Counted from the first letter of the stretch, positions 27,104 to 36,151 are shown. The stretch: 64,000 nucleotides of DNA from Croceicoccus hydrothermalis (GCF_022378335.1 NZ_JAIQCI010000003.1:248001-312000); one strand, 5' to 3'. Notes: generated from the sequence alone by a model not told the origin. Numbers and translations are program-made.

Positions 27104-28321
27104 ATGAAAGCAGCATCACTCAATCCGACCGAAGCCGCGCTTCTGGACACCATCGACGCCTCCGCCATGCTGGACCGCACATTGGCGTGGAGCCGGATCA
27201 ACACCGGCACCGCCAATCTGGACGGTCTCGCGCATCAGGCGGACCTTCTCGCCGAGGCGTTTTCCCAATTGCCGGGCGATGTCACCATGATCGAACCCGA
27301 CCCCGTCACCGCCATCGCCCCCGACGGCCGCGAGGAAGAGGTGCAGCGTGGGCGCCACATGGTCCTCTCCGTCCGGCCCGATGCGGAGCGGCGCGTCCTC
27401 CTCACCGGGCACATGGACACGGTGTTTCCCGCCGATTCCGCGTTTCAGGATATTGCCGAGCTGGAACCCGGCGTGCTCAACGGTCCCGGCCTTGCCGACA
27501 TGAAGGGCGGGCTGTGCGTGATACTGGAAGCCTTGAAGGCCTTCGAAAGCAGCGCCGATGCGGGCCGGCTCGGCTATGACGTGATGATCAATTCGGACGA
27601 GGAAACGGGAAGCGCGGGGAGTGCCGCGCTGATCGACCGGCTCGCCCAAGGAAAGCATGCGGCGCTGACCTATGAACCGGCGACGCTTCCCGACGGTACG
27701 CTCGCGGGCGCGCGCGGCGGGTCCGGCAATTACAGCGTGACCGTCACCGGCAAGTCCGCCCATGCGGGGCGCAACCCCGGCGACGGGCGCAATGCCATCG
27801 TCGCGGCGGCGGAGCTGGCCGTGCGGCTGAAGGAATTGCAGAACGCCGACATTCCCATCAATCCGGCGCGGATCGACGGCGGCGGGGCCAATAATGTGGT
27901 GCCCGACCTTGCCGTATTGCGCTTCAACATCCGGCCCAAGAGCCACGCGGCGGCGGAAAGCTTTACCCGCGCGCTCGACGGGATGATCGCGAATATCGCG
28001 CGTGCCCACGACGTGACCATGCAATTGCACGGCGGCATTTCGCGCCCGCCCAAGCCGGTCGACGAAGGGGCGGAAAAACTGTTCGCCCTGGTGCAGCGCA
28101 CCGGCCGCGACCTCGGTCAGGAATTCGGGCGCAAGGATACAGGCGGCGTGTGCGACGGCAATAATATCGCGGCCTGCGGCGTGCCGGTGGTAGACACGAT
28201 GGGCGTGCGCGGCGGGTCGATCCATTCGGCGGACGAATTCATGATCGTCGATTCGCTGGCCGAGCGTGCGGGATTGTCGGCGCTGGTCCTGCACCGCATC
28301 GCCGCGGGGGAACTGGCATGA
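27104..28321 (+). CDS. M20-family metallohydrolase, coupled to astA-astB
   Basis: The 405-residue protein is an M20 peptidase/deacylase. It keeps all metal ligands: TGHMDTV (His, Asp), LADMKGG (Asp), SDEETGS (catalytic and metal Glu), TYEPA (Glu) and GSIHSADE (His). A dimerisation domain is inserted in the middle. Family members remove acyl groups or C-terminal residues from amino acids (ArgE, DapE, carboxypeptidase G2). The stop overlaps the astA start (ATGA), so it is probably part of arginine catabolism. Inference: it may act on a succinylated intermediate, as AstE does. The ATG at 27104 has an AGGAG site. Confidence 0.85.
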   Translation: MKAASLNPTEAALLDTIDASAMLDRTLAWSRINTGTANLDGLAHQADLLAEAFSQLPGDVTMIEPDPVTAIAPDGREEEVQRGRHMVLSVRPDAERRVLLTGHMDTVFPADSAFQDIAELEPGVLNGPGLADMKGGLCVILEALKAFESSADAGRLGYDVMINSDEETGSAGSAALIDRLAQGKHAALTYEPATLPDGTLAGARGGSGNYSVTVTGKSAHAGRNPGDGRNAIVAAAELAVRLKELQNADIPINPARIDGGGANNVVPDLAVLRFNIRPKSHAAAESFTRALDGMIANIARAHDVTMQLHGGISRPPKPVDEGAEKLFALVQRTGRDLGQEFGRKDTGGVCDGNNIAACGVPVVDTMGVRGGSIHSADEFMIVDSLAERAGLSALVLHRIAAGELA

Positions 28322-29331
28322 GCTATCTCATCCGGCCCGCGCGCACCGACGATCTGGAGCATCTCTATGAAATGGCGAAGCTGACGGGTGGGGGGTTCAC
28401 CAACCTGCCGCCGCATCGCGACGCATTGATGAAGAAGCTGTCCCGTTCGGCGGAGGCGACGGGGCGCGAGGCGAGCGGTGTCGGCGACGATCTGTTCGTC
28501 ATGGTGCTCGAGGATAGCGAGGACAACGCGGTGCGCGGCACCTGCCAGATTTTCAGCAGCATCGGCGGCGATCTCCCCTTCTACTCCTACCGCATCACGA
28601 GCCAGACGCAGCACAGCCGCGAGCTGGACCGCACCTTCCGCAACGAAACGCTGCAACTCGTCACCGATCTCGAAGGGGCGAGCGAGGTCGGCGGGCTGTT
28701 CCTCCATCCCAATGCACGCGCGGGCGGGCTGGGCATGTTGCTGGCGCGTAGCCGGTACCTGTTCATTGCCATGCACCGCGACCGGTTCGGTGAGCGCCTG
28801 CTCGCCGAATTGCGCGGTATCGTCGGCGCGCAGGGCAATTCCCCGTTCTGGGACGGGGTCGCCGGGCGGTTCTTCGGCATGAGCTTTCGCGAGGCGGACG
28901 AATTCAACGCGGTGCACGGCAACCAGTTCATCGCCGACCTTTTTCCCCGCCATCCCATCTATGTCTCGATGATTTCGGACAGCGCGCGCGAGGCGATCGG
29001 CGTGCCGCATGAAACCGGGCGCCCGGCGATGCGCATGCTCGAAAACGAGGGGTTCGCGGCCGAAGGCTATGTCGACATTTTCGACGGCGGGCCGACCATG
29101 ACGGCGCGCACGGACAATGTGCGCACGATCGCGGACGCGCATGCCGCTCCTTTGCTCGACGCCGATGGCGCGGACGGGGAACGCGCGCTGATCGCGACGG
29201 GGAGGCTTGGCGATTTTCGCTGCTGCTATGGCCATCGCAAGGTGGAGGAGGACGGCGTCGCCATCGATGCCGAGGCGAAGCGCCTGCTGAACGTGAAAAC
29301 CGGCGACGAAATCTGGAGCGTGGCGCGATGA
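28318..29331 (+). CDS. astA: Arginine N-succinyltransferase
   Basis: The 337-residue enzyme transfers succinyl from succinyl-CoA to arginine, the first step of the arginine succinyltransferase (AST) route. The start YLIRPARTDDLEHLYEMAK, the GGLFLHPNARAGGLGMLLARSRYLF segment (acyl-CoA site) and FWDGVAGRFFGMSF are typical of AstA. It is coupled at both ends by ATGA overlaps, to the M20 hydrolase and to astB. AstC, AstD and AstE are not in the window. Confidence 0.94.
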   Translation: MSYLIRPARTDDLEHLYEMAKLTGGGFTNLPPHRDALMKKLSRSAEATGREASGVGDDLFVMVLEDSEDNAVRGTCQIFSSIGGDLPFYSYRITSQTQHSRELDRTFRNETLQLVTDLEGASEVGGLFLHPNARAGGLGMLLARSRYLFIAMHRDRFGERLLAELRGIVGAQGNSPFWDGVAGRFFGMSFREADEFNAVHGNQFIADLFPRHPIYVSMISDSAREAIGVPHETGRPAMRMLENEGFAAEGYVDIFDGGPTMTARTDNVRTIADAHAAPLLDADGADGERALIATGRLGDFRCCYGHRKVEEDGVAIDAEAKRLLNVKTGDEIWSVAR

Positions 29332-30581
29332 GCATTCGGGAGATCAATTTCGACGGCATCGTCGGCCCCTCGCACAATTATGCGGGGCTGAGCCTCGGCA
29401 ACCTGGCCGCGACCCGGCACAAGGGCGATGTGTCGCACCCGCGCGCCGCCGCGTTGCAGGGCGTGGCGAAGATGCGGCACAACATGGCGCTAGGCTTGGC
29501 GCAGGGGTTTTTGGTGCCGCTGCCCCGTCCCAATCGTGCGTTTCCCGCCGCGATGGGGGTTACGGAGGGGCGCGATTTCGACCCGGCGCTGCTCGCCTCC
29601 GCATGGTCGGCGTCGTCCATGTGGACCGCCAACGCCGCGACGGTTTCGCCCGCGCCCGATACCGCGGACGGCCGCTGTCACCTGACCGTCGCCAATCTCG
29701 TCACCATGGCGCATCGCTCGATCGAATGGCCCGACACCTTGCGGCAATTGCGGCTCGCCTTTGCCGACGATCATTTCGCGGTGCACGGGCCGGTGCCCGC
29801 CACCTATGGCGACGAGGGCGCGGCCAATCACATGCGGATGGGCACCGGCCATGCCGATCGCGCGCTCGAAATCTTCGTCTATGGGCGCCAGGGTGGCCGC
29901 TTTCCCGCGCGGCAGCATGAACAGGCGAGCCGCGCCGTCGCCCGGTTGCACGGCCTTTCCCCCGAACGCACCTTGTTCGTCGAACAGGCGCCCGAGGCGA
30001 TCGAGGCTGGCGCGTTCCACAACGATGTCGTCGCGGTGGCCAATGAAACCGTGCTGTTCGCGCATGAACAGGCCTTTGCCGATGCGCAAGGCACCTATGA
30101 CGCGATCCGCGCCATCGTTCCGGGCGCGCAATTCGTCATCGTCCCCGCCAGCGCCGTCAGCCTTGAAAAGGCGGTGGCGAGCTATCTCTTCAATGCCCAA
30201 CTCGTCACGCTTCCCGAAGGGGGCATGGCATTGATCGTGCCGCGCGAAACCTGGGAGGATCCGGCGGTGCGACAATGGCTCGACACGATGCTGGCCGGCA
30301 ATGGCCCGATCCGGCAGGTCTTGCCCGTGGACGTGCGCCAATCCATGGCCAATGGCGGCGGTCCGGCATGCCTGCGCCTGCGCGTGGCGTGCGATCCCGC
30401 ACATGTCGATGCGCGCTTTCTGCTGAACGAGGAGAAGGCGGCGCGAATCGAATCGGTCATTGCCGAACACTGGCCCGAAACCATCGCGCCGGACCGGCTG
30501 GGCGATGATGCGCTGGCGCAAACCGTTGAAACGGCGCGAAATGCGCTTCTGACCGTGCTCGATATTGAGGAGCTTGGTTAA
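29328..30581 (+). CDS. astB: N-succinylarginine dihydrolase
   Basis: The 417-residue enzyme removes two ammonia and CO2 from succinylarginine to give succinylornithine. It opens with REINFDGIVGPSHNYAGLS and has SMWTANAAT, GDEGAANHMRM and a late C-terminal Cys-containing GGGPACLRLRV, as expected for the amidinotransferase-fold AstB family. Length is slightly short of the E. coli enzyme. The start overlaps the astA stop (ATGA). Confidence 0.95.
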   Translation: MSIREINFDGIVGPSHNYAGLSLGNLAATRHKGDVSHPRAAALQGVAKMRHNMALGLAQGFLVPLPRPNRAFPAAMGVTEGRDFDPALLASAWSASSMWTANAATVSPAPDTADGRCHLTVANLVTMAHRSIEWPDTLRQLRLAFADDHFAVHGPVPATYGDEGAANHMRMGTGHADRALEIFVYGRQGGRFPARQHEQASRAVARLHGLSPERTLFVEQAPEAIEAGAFHNDVVAVANETVLFAHEQAFADAQGTYDAIRAIVPGAQFVIVPASAVSLEKAVASYLFNAQLVTLPEGGMALIVPRETWEDPAVRQWLDTMLAGNGPIRQVLPVDVRQSMANGGGPACLRLRVACDPAHVDARFLLNEEKAARIESVIAEHWPETIAPDRLGDDALAQTVETARNALLTVLDIEELG

Positions 30582-30655
30582 CAGCTTGTCAACGCCGGTG
30601 GGCCGCCTATCCTTTCGCATATTCCACGGCGAAAGGGTGATCGGGAATCGGCAAG

Positions 30656-30931
30656 GTGCGGGACAGGTTGCGGAAAGTCGGCAGGCTTTTCGTCATCAAG
30701 ACGCGGTTCGAGGCGTCGATGGTGATCTACGCCCTCGCGCTCGGCGCGGCGGAGCGCGGTTCGGCCTATCTCGTCGAATATCCCGGCTGGGGCGGACGGC
30801 TGCTGTTCCTCGCCTGCACGGGTTCGGTGTTCATGGCAGGGGTGAAGCTGTTCGATTGCCTCGCCCATGAGGCCGCGGCCCGGGCGGCGGAGGCCGACCA
30901 TGGGGACGAAGGCACGACGATGCAGGAATAA
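30656..30931 (+). CDS. Small membrane protein of unknown function
   Basis: The 91-residue frame starts at GTG 30656. It predicts a basic N-terminus (MRDRLRKVGRLFVIKTRFEA), two possible membrane segments (about 22-40 and 46-66) and a charged tail with several His, Glu and Ala. A related protein seems to occur in other sphingomonads, but I cannot name a family. It follows astB by 74 bases and ends against the tmRNA gene on the other strand. It may be co-transcribed with the ast genes or stand alone. Confidence 0.55.
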   Translation: MRDRLRKVGRLFVIKTRFEASMVIYALALGAAERGSAYLVEYPGWGGRLLFLACTGSVFMAGVKLFDCLAHEAAARAAEADHGDEGTTMQE

Positions 30932-30934
30932 GGT

Positions 30935-31275
30935 GGGGGTTTCTGTTGCTAGCTACCCCCGGAGCCCCGGAATCCACTTCTGTTGCCCGGTGGGTCCAAC
31001 CGCGCTTTAGCTTTGTAAATTCAGGCCGTTAGGCCGTCACATTACGCGGCGAGAGCGAGTGCTTCGTTATCGTTGGCACTTGTGTGTTTTGAACAGTTTT
31101 ACGGGTTACTCAGCCCGGGCAAAAATAATGTCTTTCAACACACGTCGATCCTGGTTCGGCCCCGTCATGCGCCCCATCGAAACGGGGTATATGGTGGAGC
31201 CGCCGGGTACTGCCCCCGGGTCCGCTGTGCCTATTGCACATCACAATTTATCGCCATAGCCGGTCGAAACCGGCA
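30935..31275 (-). ncRNA. ssrA: tmRNA, circularly permuted two-piece form (ssrA)
   Basis: Read on the minus strand, the acceptor piece comes first. It has a UUCG-capped hairpin (31259-31274), then a T-stem CCGGG/CCCGG with loop GGCAGTA, then the acceptor strand CGGCTCC with encoded ACCA ending at 31192. A short spacer (31164-31191) with its own hairpin follows. The coding piece starts at 31163 with GGGGCCG, which pairs perfectly with CGGCTCC and includes a G3-U70 wobble, the alanine identity. The tag frame 31077-31042 reads ANDNEALALAA then TAA. A final GGGGGT/ACCCCC hairpin (30935-30960) probably ends transcription. This is the alphaproteobacterial permuted tmRNA. It rescues stalled ribosomes and tags products for proteolysis. 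Exact 5' and 3' ends are estimated. Confidence 0.93.
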
Positions 31276-31281
31276 CTTCCC

Positions 31282-31309
31282 CATATAGGGCATCGGCGCG
31301 CGATGTGAA
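31282..31309 (-). promoter_or_regulatory. Putative sigma-70 promoter of ssrA
   Basis: On the minus strand TTCACA (31309-31304) is followed after 16 bases by TATATG (31287-31282). This places a transcription start near 31275, exactly at the first hairpin of the tmRNA acceptor piece. Confidence 0.6.
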
Positions 31310-31320
31310 GGGGAAGACGG

Positions 31321-31788
31321 TCAGGTCGCGTCGCGATTTTTCAACGCGTCCCGAATTTCCTTGAGCACGTCGAGCTGCGAATCGGTGGGCGCCTTGTTCG
31401 TGTCGGAGGTCGAATCGGCGGCTTTCTTCTCCTCCTCGATCGCGTCGAGCGCGCGATTGACCGATTTCACGAGCAGGAACAGCGCCGCCGCAATCACCAG
31501 GAAATTGACCACCTGCGTCGCGAGATCGCCATAGCCGAGCATCGGCACGCCCGCTTCCTTGAGCGCGGCATAATTGTCGGGCGCGCCGCTATAGCCTTCG
31601 GGGATCGGACCGAGGCGCAGGAAATGGTTGGAAAAATCGATCGTCCCGAAAATCGCGCCGATGATCGGCATGATGATGCTCTCGGTAAGCGAGGTCACGA
31701 TTCTACCGAACGCCGCGCCGATTACGACGCCCACCGCGAGGTCCAGCACGTTGCCGCGCGCGATGAATTTCTTGAACTCGTTGAACAC
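31321..31788 (-). CDS. mscL: Large-conductance mechanosensitive channel
   Basis: The 155-residue protein has the MscL N-terminus FNEFKKFIARGNVLDLAVGVVIGAAFGRIVTSL (N-terminal amphipathic helix and pore helix TM1). A periplasmic loop follows, then TM2 (VNFLVIAAALFLLVKSVNRA) and a charged C-terminal helix. It relieves turgor on severe hypo-osmotic shock. GTG at 31788 is the start because it gives the conserved MFNEFKKF and has GGGGGA upstream. The longer ATG frame adds 32 atypical residues. Confidence 0.95.
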   Translation of the reverse strand: MFNEFKKFIARGNVLDLAVGVVIGAAFGRIVTSLTESIIMPIIGAIFGTIDFSNHFLRLGPIPEGYSGAPDNYAALKEAGVPMLGYGDLATQVVNFLVIAAALFLLVKSVNRALDAIEEEKKAADSTSDTNKAPTDSQLDVLKEIRDALKNRDAT

Positions 31789-31974
31789 CGATGTCCCCCG
31801 TATGCCGGCGCTCCGCACGCCCGTCTGGTCGAAACGATCATGTGGCATGGCCCCGCGAGCCATGCAATCCGGGGCGAAAACCATTGCGTGCGCGCACAGG
31901 CGCCTTATACTGGCAATACACCTGCCGCGCGGGTTTTTCGGGCGGCGGATCTTATTGCAAGGGATCTTTCGTCA

Positions 31975-32649
31975 ATGCCTGTTCTGCGCAGCTTTCGCAT
32001 CGCCGTGGCCGGTCTTCTCGCGCTCGGCCTTTCCGCGTGCGGCATCAATTCGGTTCCCACGGCGGAGGAAAACGCCAAGGCGCGCTGGGCCGACGTGCAA
32101 AGCGCGTATCAGCGCCGTGCCGATCTCGTCCCCAATCTCGTCGCGACGGTCCGTGCCGCAGCGCAGTCGGAGACGCAGATCCTGACCAATGTAACGGAGG
32201 CGCGTGCCCGCGCGACCGGCATCACCGTCACGACCGACGACCTGTCCGACCCCGCGGAATTCCAACGGTTTCAACAGGCACAGAACCAGCTGACGCAGGC
32301 CTTGGGCCAGCTGCGCACGGTGGTCGAAAACTACCCCCAATTGCAGAGCCAGGGCCGGTTCGCCGATCTGATGGTTTCGCTCGAAAGCAGCGAGAACCGC
32401 ATCGACACCGCCCGCACCCGCTATAACGACGCGGTGCAGGAATATAACACCGAGATCCGCACCTTCCCCTCCGTCATCGGGGCGAAGATCATTCACGGCG
32501 CCGAACCGATGCAGGCGTTCACCGCCGAACCGTCGGCACAGACGGCGCCCGATGTCGATTTCGGCAACATGGGCGCGCCCGGCATGGCACCCGGTGCCGC
32601 CCCCGCCAACGACAACAGCACGCAGGCGCCCGCAGCGGCGGCGAATTGA
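31975..32649 (+). CDS. lemA: LemA family lipoprotein
   Basis: The 224-residue protein starts with a lipoprotein signal (LALGLSACG, lipid Cys at about 22). It continues with the LemA core of long helices (NAKARWADVQSAYQRRADLVPNLVATVRAAA, then the RYNDAVQEYN motif near the end). A Pro/Ala/Gln-rich tail follows. LemA proteins are envelope-anchored coiled bundles of unclear function, nearly always next to TPM-domain genes as here. An AAGGGA ribosome site supports the ATG at 31975. Confidence 0.92.
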   Translation: MPVLRSFRIAVAGLLALGLSACGINSVPTAEENAKARWADVQSAYQRRADLVPNLVATVRAAAQSETQILTNVTEARARATGITVTTDDLSDPAEFQRFQQAQNQLTQALGQLRTVVENYPQLQSQGRFADLMVSLESSENRIDTARTRYNDAVQEYNTEIRTFPSVIGAKIIHGAEPMQAFTAEPSAQTAPDVDFGNMGAPGMAPGAAPANDNSTQAPAAAAN

Positions 32650-32681
32650 CCGCCCGCCTTTCCTTGCCCGCGGGTTTGCCC

Positions 32682-33536
32682 ATGCGGTTTGTTCTCGCCC
32701 TGCTGATCGCTGTTATGGCGATGGTCGCCGGGACGGCCCGCGCGCAGGATTATCCCGCGCGCCCCGATGGCCCGGTGCTGGACGCGGCGAATGTCCTCCC
32801 CACGGCGGAAGAGGCGGCGCTCGACCGAAAATTGCGGCGTTATAACCGCGAAACCGGCAATGCGGTCATTGTCGCCACGGTGGAGAGCCTCGATGGCGCG
32901 GAACCCTTTGCCTATGCGCAGGGGCTGGCCGAAACATGGGGCATCGGCGGCGAGGAAACGGAGCAGGGCGTGCTGATGCTCGTCGCGCCGAACGAACGCG
33001 AGGTGTTCATCACCACCTCGCGCGGGGTGCAGACCCGGCTGACCGATATTTCGACGGGGCGCATCGTGCGCAATGTCGTCCTTCCCGCCTTTCGCGAAGG
33101 GGACCTGCCCGGCGGGATCGCCGCGGGCGTCGACGCGATCATCGAACGGCTGAACATGGAGCCGGCGCAGGCCGAAGCCATCGCGGAGGCCGAGGCCGCC
33201 GCCGCCGCCGCCGCGCAGGAGGGCGAGGTCGACGCCGGCACCATCGGCGGCGCGATCTTCTGGGTCGTGATGATCGTGGCCTTCATGTTCATGTTCGGGC
33301 GCGGGGGCGGACGCGGGCGGCGCGGCCGGCGGCGGCGTTACGGCGCGGGCAATGCGGTCGCCGACGTGATCCTGTGGTCCGCCATCGGCAATGCGATGGG
33401 CGGCGGCCATGATCGTGGCGGCGGCTTTGGCGGCGGCGGAATCGGCGGCGGCGATGGCGGTTTTGGTGGCGGCTTCGGCGGTTTCGGCGGCGGGGGCGGC
33501 GGCTTTAACGGCGGCGGTGCCGGGGGCGGATGGTGA
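32682..33536 (+). CDS. TPM-domain protein (YgcG family), secreted with glycine-rich tail
   Basis: The 284-residue protein has a signal peptide (MRFVLALLIAVMAMVAGTARAQ) and a TPM domain of about 130 residues (PVLDAANVLPTAEEAALDRKL through VGADAIIERL-like positions). One membrane segment (GAIFWVVMIVAFMFMFG) is followed by an Arg-rich patch and a C-terminus almost wholly of GGFGGG-type repeats. This is the YgcG layout usually paired with LemA. The domain may help in envelope or photosystem-type repair, but the role here is unknown. A TTG at 32646 overlapping the lemA stop is an alternative start. 32682 fits the signal peptide better. Confidence 0.87.
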   Translation: MRFVLALLIAVMAMVAGTARAQDYPARPDGPVLDAANVLPTAEEAALDRKLRRYNRETGNAVIVATVESLDGAEPFAYAQGLAETWGIGGEETEQGVLMLVAPNEREVFITTSRGVQTRLTDISTGRIVRNVVLPAFREGDLPGGIAAGVDAIIERLNMEPAQAEAIAEAEAAAAAAAQEGEVDAGTIGGAIFWVVMIVAFMFMFGRGGGRGRRGRRRRYGAGNAVADVILWSAIGNAMGGGHDRGGGFGGGGIGGGDGGFGGGFGGFGGGGGGFNGGGAGGGW

Positions 33537-34210
33537 GCGCGATCCTCACCCCCGCCGACCACGATGCGATTTCGGCGGCGGTCAGCCGGGCGGAGGCGCG
33601 CACCTCGGGCGAACTCGTGACCGTGCTCGCCGACCGCTCCGACGGGTATAGCGATATTGCCCTTGCCTGGGCGGCTTTGTTCGGGTTCGGCCTGATCGTG
33701 CTGGCGGGGTTGTTTCCCGCGCCTTTGCTCGCCCTGCTCGACATGGTGCAGGGGGGATGGGACACGCAATATGCCCCCGGCCCCGTGCTGGAGGCAGGGG
33801 CCGCGCTTGGCATCGTGGGCTTTCTTGGCCTGTGGCTGGCGCTGGGGTTCGACCGCTTGCGCTTTGCCACGGTGCCCGGTCGCGTGCGGACGCAGCGGGT
33901 GCACGAACGGGCCATCTCGATCTTCCGCGTCGGGGCCGAACGCCGCACCCACGGCCGCACCGGCGTGCTGATCTACCTCTCCATGCAGGAACATCGCGCC
34001 GAGATCCTCGCCGACGAGGCCATTGCCGCAAAGGTTTCCGATGACATCTGGGGCGAGGCAATGGCCGCGATGCTGGTCCATCTGAAACGCGGGGATACGA
34101 CGGCGGGCATGGTCGCCGCGATCGAGCGCGTGGGCGCGGTCCTGACCGAGCATCTGCCCGCCGACCACACCAATCCCAATGAAATTCCCGACAGGTTGAT
34201 CGAGATATGA
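33530..34210 (+). CDS. Second TPM-domain membrane protein
   Basis: The 226-residue protein carries a TPM domain split by two membrane helices near residues 43-65 and 90-110 ([38 protein letters not shown]). The second half has [38 protein letters not shown], typical of the family. It overlaps the previous TPM gene and the next NUDIX gene (ATGA), so lemA, both TPM genes and the NUDIX gene form one tightly coupled operon. Confidence 0.85.
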   Translation: MVSAILTPADHDAISAAVSRAEARTSGELVTVLADRSDGYSDIALAWAALFGFGLIVLAGLFPAPLLALLDMVQGGWDTQYAPGPVLEAGAALGIVGFLGLWLALGFDRLRFATVPGRVRTQRVHERAISIFRVGAERRTHGRTGVLIYLSMQEHRAEILADEAIAAKVSDDIWGEAMAAMLVHLKRGDTTAGMVAAIERVGAVLTEHLPADHTNPNEIPDRLIEI

Positions 34211-34764
34211 GCGTTCCCGACCACGACGCCCCCGAACGTATCGAGTGGCAGGGCGATTACGTCGTCGCCAAGACGCGCGGACGGTGGGAATATGTCACCC
34301 GCCCGCGCAACATGCGCGCCGCCGTGATCCTCGCCATCGACGCGGGCGACGTGATCCTGGTCGAACAATATCGCGTGCCGATGGGCCGTTTCAGCATCGA
34401 GATGCCCGCTGGCCTCGTCGGCGATTACGAAAGCGTCGCGGGCGAGGATACGCTGGCCGCCGCGGGGCGCGAGCTGATCGAGGAAACGGGCTATCGCGCC
34501 GCGGAACTCATCGACATCGGCGATTTCTATTCCAGCCCCGGCATGGTCAGCGAAAGCTTCACCATGGTGCTGGCCCGCGGCCTGACCCAGGTGGGCGAAG
34601 GCGGCGGGACCGACATGGAGAACATCACCGTCCACCGCGTGCCGCTTTCCGGGATCGAGGCTTTCCTCGATGAACAGCGCGCGCAGGGCAAGGGGATCGA
34701 CGTGCGGTTGTTGATGCTGCTGTCGCCGGGCCTGCTCGCCCGTGCGCAGGAAATGGCGGGCTGA
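34207..34764 (+). CDS. NUDIX hydrolase, ADP-ribose pyrophosphatase-like
   Basis: The 185-residue protein has a NUDIX fold with the catalytic motif [18 protein letters not shown] (the REUxEExG core is intact). The upstream [11 protein letters not shown] is typical of ADP-ribose/NADH-type NUDIX enzymes. Its substrate is inferred, not shown. It overlaps the TPM gene by ATGA and converges on the ABC-transporter gene. Confidence 0.87.
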   Translation: MSVPDHDAPERIEWQGDYVVAKTRGRWEYVTRPRNMRAAVILAIDAGDVILVEQYRVPMGRFSIEMPAGLVGDYESVAGEDTLAAAGRELIEETGYRAAELIDIGDFYSSPGMVSESFTMVLARGLTQVGEGGGTDMENITVHRVPLSGIEAFLDEQRAQGKGIDVRLLMLLSPGLLARAQEMAG

Positions 34765-34777
34765 AACCCCGCGCCGC

Positions 34778-35716
34778 TTACCGGTCGCGGGTGAGGTTGA
34801 CGAACACTTCCTCCAGATCGGCCTCGCGCGTGGTCACGTCGACGATGGCCCGGCCCTGATCCTGAAGGATGGAGAGTACCTCGCCCGCGGTCATCCGGTC
34901 CTTGTCATAGGTGATCGCCACCGAGCGTTCGCCGATCAGCGCCGACTTGTGAAACGCCGGATGCGTCGGCGCCGCGGTGATCGGGTTGTCGAGCACGACC
35001 TCCACCACTTTTTCCCGCGCGGTTTCGAGCAATTCGCGGGTCGAGGTATCGGCGATCAGCTGTCCATGGTTGATGATGGCGATGCGGTCGCAAAGCTGCT
35101 CCGCCTCTTCGAGATAATGCGTGGTCAGCACCACGGTCACGCCCTCGTCGTTCAATTGGGTGACAAGCTCCCACAATTGCCGGCGCAGATCGACATCGAC
35201 GCCCGCCGTCGGCTCATCGAGGATGAGCACCGGCGGCGAATGCACCATCGCCTTCGCAATGAGCAGCCGGCGCTTCATCCCCCCCGACAGCGTGCGGGCA
35301 TAGGCATTCGCCTTGTCCGACAGATGCACGGCGGCGAGCAATTCGCGGCTGCGGCGTTCGTCCTTCGGCACGGCATAGAATCCGGCCTGATTCTCCAGCA
35401 CCTCATACGGCGTGAAGAACGGGTCGAAGACGATTTCCTGCGGCACGATGCCGATGGCGCGCTTTGCATTGCGGCGCTGCGAATCGATGTCGAAGCCCCA
35501 GATCGACGCGCTCCCCGACGATTTGCCGACCAGCCCGGCGAGGATATTGATCAAGGTCGACTTGCCCGCGCCATTGGGGCCGAGCAGGCCGAAAATCCCG
35601 CCCTGCGGCACGTCGAAGCTGACATCGTTCAACGCAAGCTTGCCCTCCTCGCCCGGTCCGGCGGGGGCATAGCGTTTGGTGAGATTGCGGATGGATATGG
35701 CGGCGGTATCGGTCAC
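34778..35716 (-). CDS. ABC transporter ATP-binding protein
   Basis: The 312-residue protein is a DrrA/CcmA-like ABC ATPase. It has Walker A GPNGAGKST, a Q-loop, signature LSGGMKRRL, Walker B VLILDEPTAG, an H-loop (TTHYLEEAEQL) and a C-terminal substrate-side extension of about 90 residues. GTG at 35716 was chosen over upstream ATGs because a GAGG ribosome site precedes it and it begins near the ABC fold. No permease gene is next to it, so its membrane partner must be encoded elsewhere. Confidence 0.88.
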   Translation of the reverse strand: MTDTAAISIRNLTKRYAPAGPGEEGKLALNDVSFDVPQGGIFGLLGPNGAGKSTLINILAGLVGKSSGSASIWGFDIDSQRRNAKRAIGIVPQEIVFDPFFTPYEVLENQAGFYAVPKDERRSRELLAAVHLSDKANAYARTLSGGMKRRLLIAKAMVHSPPVLILDEPTAGVDVDLRRQLWELVTQLNDEGVTVVLTTHYLEEAEQLCDRIAIINHGQLIADTSTRELLETAREKVVEVVLDNPITAAPTHPAFHKSALIGERSVAITYDKDRMTAGEVLSILQDQGRAIVDVTTREADLEEVFVNLTRDR

Positions 35717-35835
35717 GCATCGCCTCATGCGCGCAAGTGCGCGGCGAGACAAGGGGGTGGATGCGGACAGTATCGGCAGACGCGGCGCGCAATCCATCTT
35801 GCCGCCGGGAAATTGCGTTGCTAATCGCATGAACC

Positions 35836-36081
35836 ATGATCCAGCCGCCCGAAACCGTCTATACCGACACGCGCCGCGTCAAATGCGACGGCGCGACCGA
35901 TATCCGCACCGGCGCGGCGCTCGGCCATCCGCGCGTGTGGATGGAAATTGACGAGAAGGGCTATGTCGAATGCGGCTATTGCGATCGCCGCTTCGTTTTG
36001 AAGGGCGGCCCTGCGGAACGCGGGATCGACGAGCTGAGTGCAGGCGACCTTCCCGAACCGGGCGATGCCGCCGTCGCCTGA
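35836..36081 (+). CDS. Zinc-finger (CHCC) domain protein
   Basis: The 81-residue protein has the zf-CHCC pattern: Cys17, His31, Cys46 and Cys49 (CGYC), with the surrounding GHPRVWMEIDEKGYVECGYCDRRF. This matches the small NDUFS6-like family often seen near respiratory or protein-quality genes. A role in respiratory complex I assembly is plausible but not shown. It is divergent from the ABC ATPase and precedes tldD by 70 bases. Confidence 0.88.
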   Translation: MIQPPETVYTDTRRVKCDGATDIRTGAALGHPRVWMEIDEKGYVECGYCDRRFVLKGGPAERGIDELSAGDLPEPGDAAVA

Positions 36082-36151
36082 CCGGCACCGCATGTCCGCA
36101 TCCGTTCCGCCCCGTCTGGCGTAACGCCGCCTCGCCCCCTATATCGGCGGG

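Noticed and set aside
30935-31275. Short plus-strand frames such as 31059-31259 and 31073-31288
   Set aside because: They overlap the tmRNA on the opposite strand and lack ribosome sites or domains.
33290-33536. Repeated GGC/GGT-rich sequence, considered as a DNA repeat array
   Set aside because: It encodes the glycine-rich tail of the YgcG-type TPM protein in frame, so it is a protein low-complexity region.
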